Below are positions 23,713 through 25,862 of a stretch of 25,862 nucleotides of DNA, in pieces; position 1 is the first letter of the stretch, and each line of letters starts with the position of its first letter. Position numbers and translations under genes: made by a program. Below the pieces are notes generated by a model. It ran no database searches and was not told where the DNA came from. It saw nothing but the letters and a program-made list of their open reading frames with translations. This stretch comes from AVCC01 sp041736255 (GTDB lineage Bacteria; Pseudomonadota; Gammaproteobacteria; Burkholderiales; Burkholderiaceae_D), in contig JBGSTZ010000100.1 in assembly GCA_041736255.1 (NCBI GenBank), forward strand, positions 1-25,862. Direction: 5' to 3'.

Positions 23713-24318
23713 ATGAATTACAAGCTGAGTAACAAACGCATGTTTCTGAGGGCGGTTGGCGGCATGGCTTTGCTGCCCGCCATGTCTTTTGCCGCTGGAC
23801 GTACGCCGGCACCGGCGCCAGCCAGTTACGGCGCAGCGTATTTTTCGAATGCGATTTTGCAGACACATGACGGCAAGACAGTGCGGTTTTATGACGACCT
23901 GCTGAAGGGCAAGTTCGTGGTCATCAATATGATGTACACCAGTTGCACCGGAATTTGCCCGGCCAATACGGCCAACATGAAAAGCGTGCAGCAGGCGCTG
24001 GGTGCACGGGTTGGCAAAGACATCTTCATGTATTCATTGTCGTTGCGGCCGCAGTTCGATACGCCGGATGCGTTGCGCGACTATGTCAGGAAATACGACA
24101 TCCAGCCTGGCTGGACCTTCCTGACCGGCAAGCCGGCGGAGATGGAAAACATCCGCAGAAAGCTCGGTTTTTACGACAGCGATCCGAAATTGGACGCCGA
24201 TATTTCACAGCATACGGGCATGGTTCGCATCGGTAATGTGCCGTTCGACCGCTGGAGCATGGTGCCGGCGCTCAGTTCGACCCGCCAGATCGTCAGCAGC
24301 ATCCTGGGCGCAACCTGA
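23713..24318 (+). CDS. SCO1/SenC family copper-binding protein
   Basis: A 201-residue thioredoxin-fold protein of the SCO1/SenC family. It has an N-terminal signal region with a hydrophobic core and MSFAAG cleavage-like end. The copper ligands are present: Cys78 and Cys82 in TSCTGICP and His167 in SQHTGM. FVVINMMYTSC and SLRPQFDTPDAL are family-typical. SCO proteins deliver copper to the CuA site of cytochrome c oxidase, or act in thiol redox and copper supply elsewhere. The ATG at 23713 is preceded by AGGGGAGAAG. It lies 81 bases after the multicopper oxidase and ends at a strong terminator, so a two-gene operon is likely. No cytochrome oxidase gene is near, so a role in loading copper into the multicopper oxidase is a reasonable inference. 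Confidence 0.93.
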   Translation: MNYKLSNKRMFLRAVGGMALLPAMSFAAGRTPAPAPASYGAAYFSNAILQTHDGKTVRFYDDLLKGKFVVINMMYTSCTGICPANTANMKSVQQALGARVGKDIFMYSLSLRPQFDTPDALRDYVRKYDIQPGWTFLTGKPAEMENIRRKLGFYDSDPKLDADISQHTGMVRIGNVPFDRWSMVPALSSTRQIVSSILGAT

Positions 24319-24339
24319 CGCAGCCGGTGCGGCACAATT

Positions 24340-24376
24340 AAAAAGCGAAAGACATTTGAAATGTCTTTCGCTTTTT
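24340..24376. terminator. Rho-independent terminator after the SCO1-type gene
   Basis: Seventeen-base arms (24340-24356 and 24360-24376) are perfect complements around a TGA loop, starting with A5 and ending in a T-run. It is 21 bases after the SCO1 stop. Its sequence is related to the terminator at 15283-15322. Confidence 0.95.
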
Positions 24377-24448
24377 TTATACTGTTATTTGTATATTTGA
24401 ATGCCGCTTTATGTATATGCGGGAAACGCCGTGTTTTTTAATATACTC
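24340..24448 (+). repeat. Terminator-plus-AT-rich module, copy 2
   Basis: Aligns to 15283-15392 with the same order and spacing of TTTTTTATACT, GTATATTT, GC and TATATG, and AATATACTC blocks. The hairpin stems differ in sequence but keep the GA(A/G)AGACAT core. Together the two copies bracket the peroxidase-oxidase-SCO1 block in direct orientation. Confidence 0.6.
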
Positions 24449-24568
24449 CGGAATTTATTTGTTTAACGTTATTGTTTGGTCACGCATCAATCAAACCTGC
24501 CGTGGCGTGGTGCGCGCTGTGGCCAGTAAAAATATCGCTAATTATCCACATAAAAATGCCATTTTCTT

Positions 24569-24635
24569 GTAGGTGCGAATTTATTCGCATCAGCTCGCAT
24601 GGAATCGTTAAAAGTGCGAATAAATTTGCAGCTAC
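24569..24635. repeat. REP-like doublet, copy B
   Basis: The left half (24569-24590) is identical over 22 bases to the reverse complement of 1131-1152. The right half (24614-24635) is an inverted copy of the left with three mismatches. The two halves flank a 23-base spacer, giving a head-to-head doublet as seen for REP/BIME-type elements. Both copies in this window lie between genes. Confidence 0.65.
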
Positions 24636-24792
24636 GCGGCTGTTGTTTAACGCAAAAAAGCCTGATTTTGAACAAAGTATCTACAGAACTGCTTCGGTCT
24701 AGCAGTCAGCGTAGCCAACTCCTTTCACTTCCGATTTGTAGAACGAGGTTTATCTGAGCAAATCTGATGAACAGCCTTCTTCCTCCCGTTTC

Positions 24793-24888
24793 GATCTGCG
24801 CAAAAGCAAACATTGCTAATTGAATCCCGGAAATGTATTTGATCTGAGCAATATCAAGCATTGCTTATTGAGTTCCGGAAATGTGTTG
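24793..24888. repeat. 48-bp tandem direct repeat upstream of the secretion gene
   Basis: Two exactly adjacent 48-base units (24793-24840 and 24841-24888) differ at nine positions. Both run GATCTG(C/A)GCAA...CATTGCT...ATTGA...CCGGAAATGT. A partial third unit, ATCTGAGCAAATCTGATG, begins at 24752. The second unit contains the inverted repeat AGCAAT-ATCAAGC-ATTGCT. The unit length, near 4.6 helical turns, and position before the transporter gene suggest repeated regulator sites. Confidence 0.75.
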
Positions 24889-24982
24889 CAAGCAAAATAA
24901 CATTTGATTAAATTGGGGATACAGCTTTCAAGCAATACATTACCGGCAATCAATCGCTGCGCAGCCCTTAAGCATAAAAAAG

Positions 24983-25022
24983 CGGGCAACTTGTATCAGT
25001 CGATATTGGTAATGATTGCCCG
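24983..25022. promoter_or_regulatory. Long-loop inverted repeat near the transporter gene
   Basis: CGGGCAA (24983-24989) and TTGCCCG (25016-25022) are perfect 7-bp complements with a 26-base loop, preceded by A6. No T-run follows the right arm, so forward termination is unlikely; on the reverse strand the A6 gives a T-run after the stem. It lies about 115 bases before the GTG start. Confidence 0.3.
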
Positions 25023-25137
25023 TCTGGTGGCTGTTTATTGGGGGAATCAAAATCACTAAAAGGGTGGCATGGACGGTCCCGGCCGTCACGCCGGCTTCCG
25101 GTTGCAACGCGCCGTTTATTCGGCAGAGGATATTACT

Positions 25138-25862
25138 GTGAGTACTGTGAGCAAAAAATCATTGCCTATAGCGGATGTTGCGTTTTCAGATACGTCGGGG
25201 CAGGGCAACAAGTTGCCTGATGTGTTGAAGCAATGCCGGCACGCGTTCGTGCTTGTTTTCTTTCTGACGGCAGCAGTGGAACTGCTTTCGGTGATTCCGA
25301 TTCTCTACACGCTGAACCTGTATGACCGGGTGCTGACCAGCCGCAGTGAAATCACGCTGGTGTCGCTGACGGTGCTGGTTTTTGGCGTGTACCTCTTCTG
25401 GATGGGACTCGAATGGATCCGGGGCCGGATGATGGTCAGGATATCGCTGCGCATCGATTGGGATCTGGCCGCGGATGTGTTCGACATGTCGTTTCGCAGG
25501 TTCGTGGGCCGCAAAAAAATCAATGTGCACCAAGTGCTAGGCGACCTGGTGCAACTGCGCCAGTTCCTGACCGGCAGTCCGCTGCTGGCGCTGATGAGCG
25601 CGCCGTTCGCGATCTTGTTCATCGTCTTTAGCGCATTTTTCCATGTGTATCTGGCGATATTCGCTCTGGTGGCGTCGGTCGCGCTGCTCGTCGTCACTTA
25701 TCTGACCCAGAAAATTTCGACGCCGTTGCTGAACGAGGCCAACAACGCCTCGGCGGAGGCAAACCGGCTGGCAGCCCAAAGCCTGCGGCAAGCCGAAACG
25801 GCACTGGCGCTCGGCATGCAGCGCAGCTTGCGCCAGCGCTGGCACGAGCGGCATCAGGGTTT
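25138..25862 (+). CDS. Type I secretion ABC transporter (PrtD/LapB-like), cut at its 3' end by the window
   Basis: The open frame runs from a GTG at 25138 off the window's right edge; 241 codons are visible. AGAGGA at 25125-25130 sits seven bases ahead. After a short hydrophilic N-terminus come the membrane segments of an ABC exporter: FVLVFFLTAAVELLSVIPIL, LTVLVFGVYLFWMGLEW, LMSAPFAILFIVFSAFFHVY and IFALVASVALLVVTYL. LNLYDRVLTSRSEITL is the hallmark of PrtD-type type I transporters, as is the LGDLVQLRQFLTGSPLLAL stretch. The ATPase domain lies beyond the window. No C39 peptidase domain is seen. Such transporters export RTX proteins with uncleaved C-terminal signals, so the RTX peroxidase at 15459-20930 is the natural candidate substrate. 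Membrane-fusion and outer-membrane partners would be expected downstream. Confidence 0.9.
   Translation, partial: MSTVSKKSLPIADVAFSDTSGQGNKLPDVLKQCRHAFVLVFFLTAAVELLSVIPILYTLNLYDRVLTSRSEITLVSLTVLVFGVYLFWMGLEWIRGRMMVRISLRIDWDLAADVFDMSFRRFVGRKKINVHQVLGDLVQLRQFLTGSPLLALMSAPFAILFIVFSAFFHVYLAIFALVASVALLVVTYLTQKISTPLLNEANNASAEANRLAAQSLRQAETALALGMQRSLRQRWHERHQG

Larger units (their letters stand above)
24319..25137. other. 819-base intergenic region rich in repeats
   Basis: No gene is supported; the 76-codon frame at 24472-24702 is a translated REP-like repeat. The region holds, in order, a terminator with an AT-rich tail (24340-24448), an inverted REP-like pair (24569-24635), a 48-bp tandem repeat (24793-24888), a long-loop inverted repeat CGGGCAA/TTGCCCG (24983-24989, 25016-25022), and the AGAGGA ribosome-binding site (25125-25130) of the transporter. 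Promoter(s) of the secretion gene must lie here. Confidence 0.6.

Noticed and set aside
24472..24702. 76-codon forward open frame
   Set aside because: It is translated from the REP-like doublet and has no convincing ribosome-binding site.

Overview
The window reads as chromosomal DNA of a Gram-negative betaproteobacterium. Burkholderiales, perhaps Oxalobacteraceae, is my inference from a succinyltransferase-pathway arginine gene, the purB-GST pair, a cytochrome b561-YceI-YceI operon, DUF2382 stress proteins, and Tat and lipoprotein export signals. No rRNA, tRNA, CRISPR array, transposase or phage gene is visible. Both window ends cut genes: astB on the left and a type I secretion ABC transporter on the right.

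Left part (1-8.9 kb). The 3' part of astB is followed by a REP-like repeat, a host-attachment-type protein, a 3-methyladenine DNA glycosylase, a lone Phd/YefM-type antitoxin whose toxin seems deleted, a DUF1428 protein, and a tight reverse-strand operon for a PAP2 lipid phosphatase, a diacylglycerol-kinase-family lipid kinase and a metallophosphoesterase. Then come a surface lipoprotein with an Ig-like domain and a DUF3494 ice-binding-like domain, and an orphan AAA-type ATPase.

Middle (8.9-15.3 kb). A reverse-strand cytochrome b561-YceI-YceI operon faces two forward DUF2382 stress proteins. After them are purB (reverse) and a divergent glutathione S-transferase, which ends at a strong terminator.

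Right part (15.3-25.9 kb). This is the most distinctive region. It holds a 1,823-residue animal-type haem peroxidase with RTX calcium-binding repeats and a type I secretion tail (reverse), a divergent Tat-exported multicopper oxidase and a SCO1-type copper chaperone. After a long regulatory-looking gap comes the start of a PrtD/LapB-like type I secretion ABC transporter. The peroxidase-oxidase-SCO block lies between two related, same-direction ~110-bp modules (terminator hairpin plus AT-rich tail). A plausible reading is an extracellular or periplasmic oxidation locus: the peroxidase leaves by type I secretion, the multicopper oxidase by Tat, and SCO1 handles copper. RTX animal haem peroxidases of the MopA type and multicopper oxidases have both been tied to bacterial Mn(II) oxidation; applying that here is inference.
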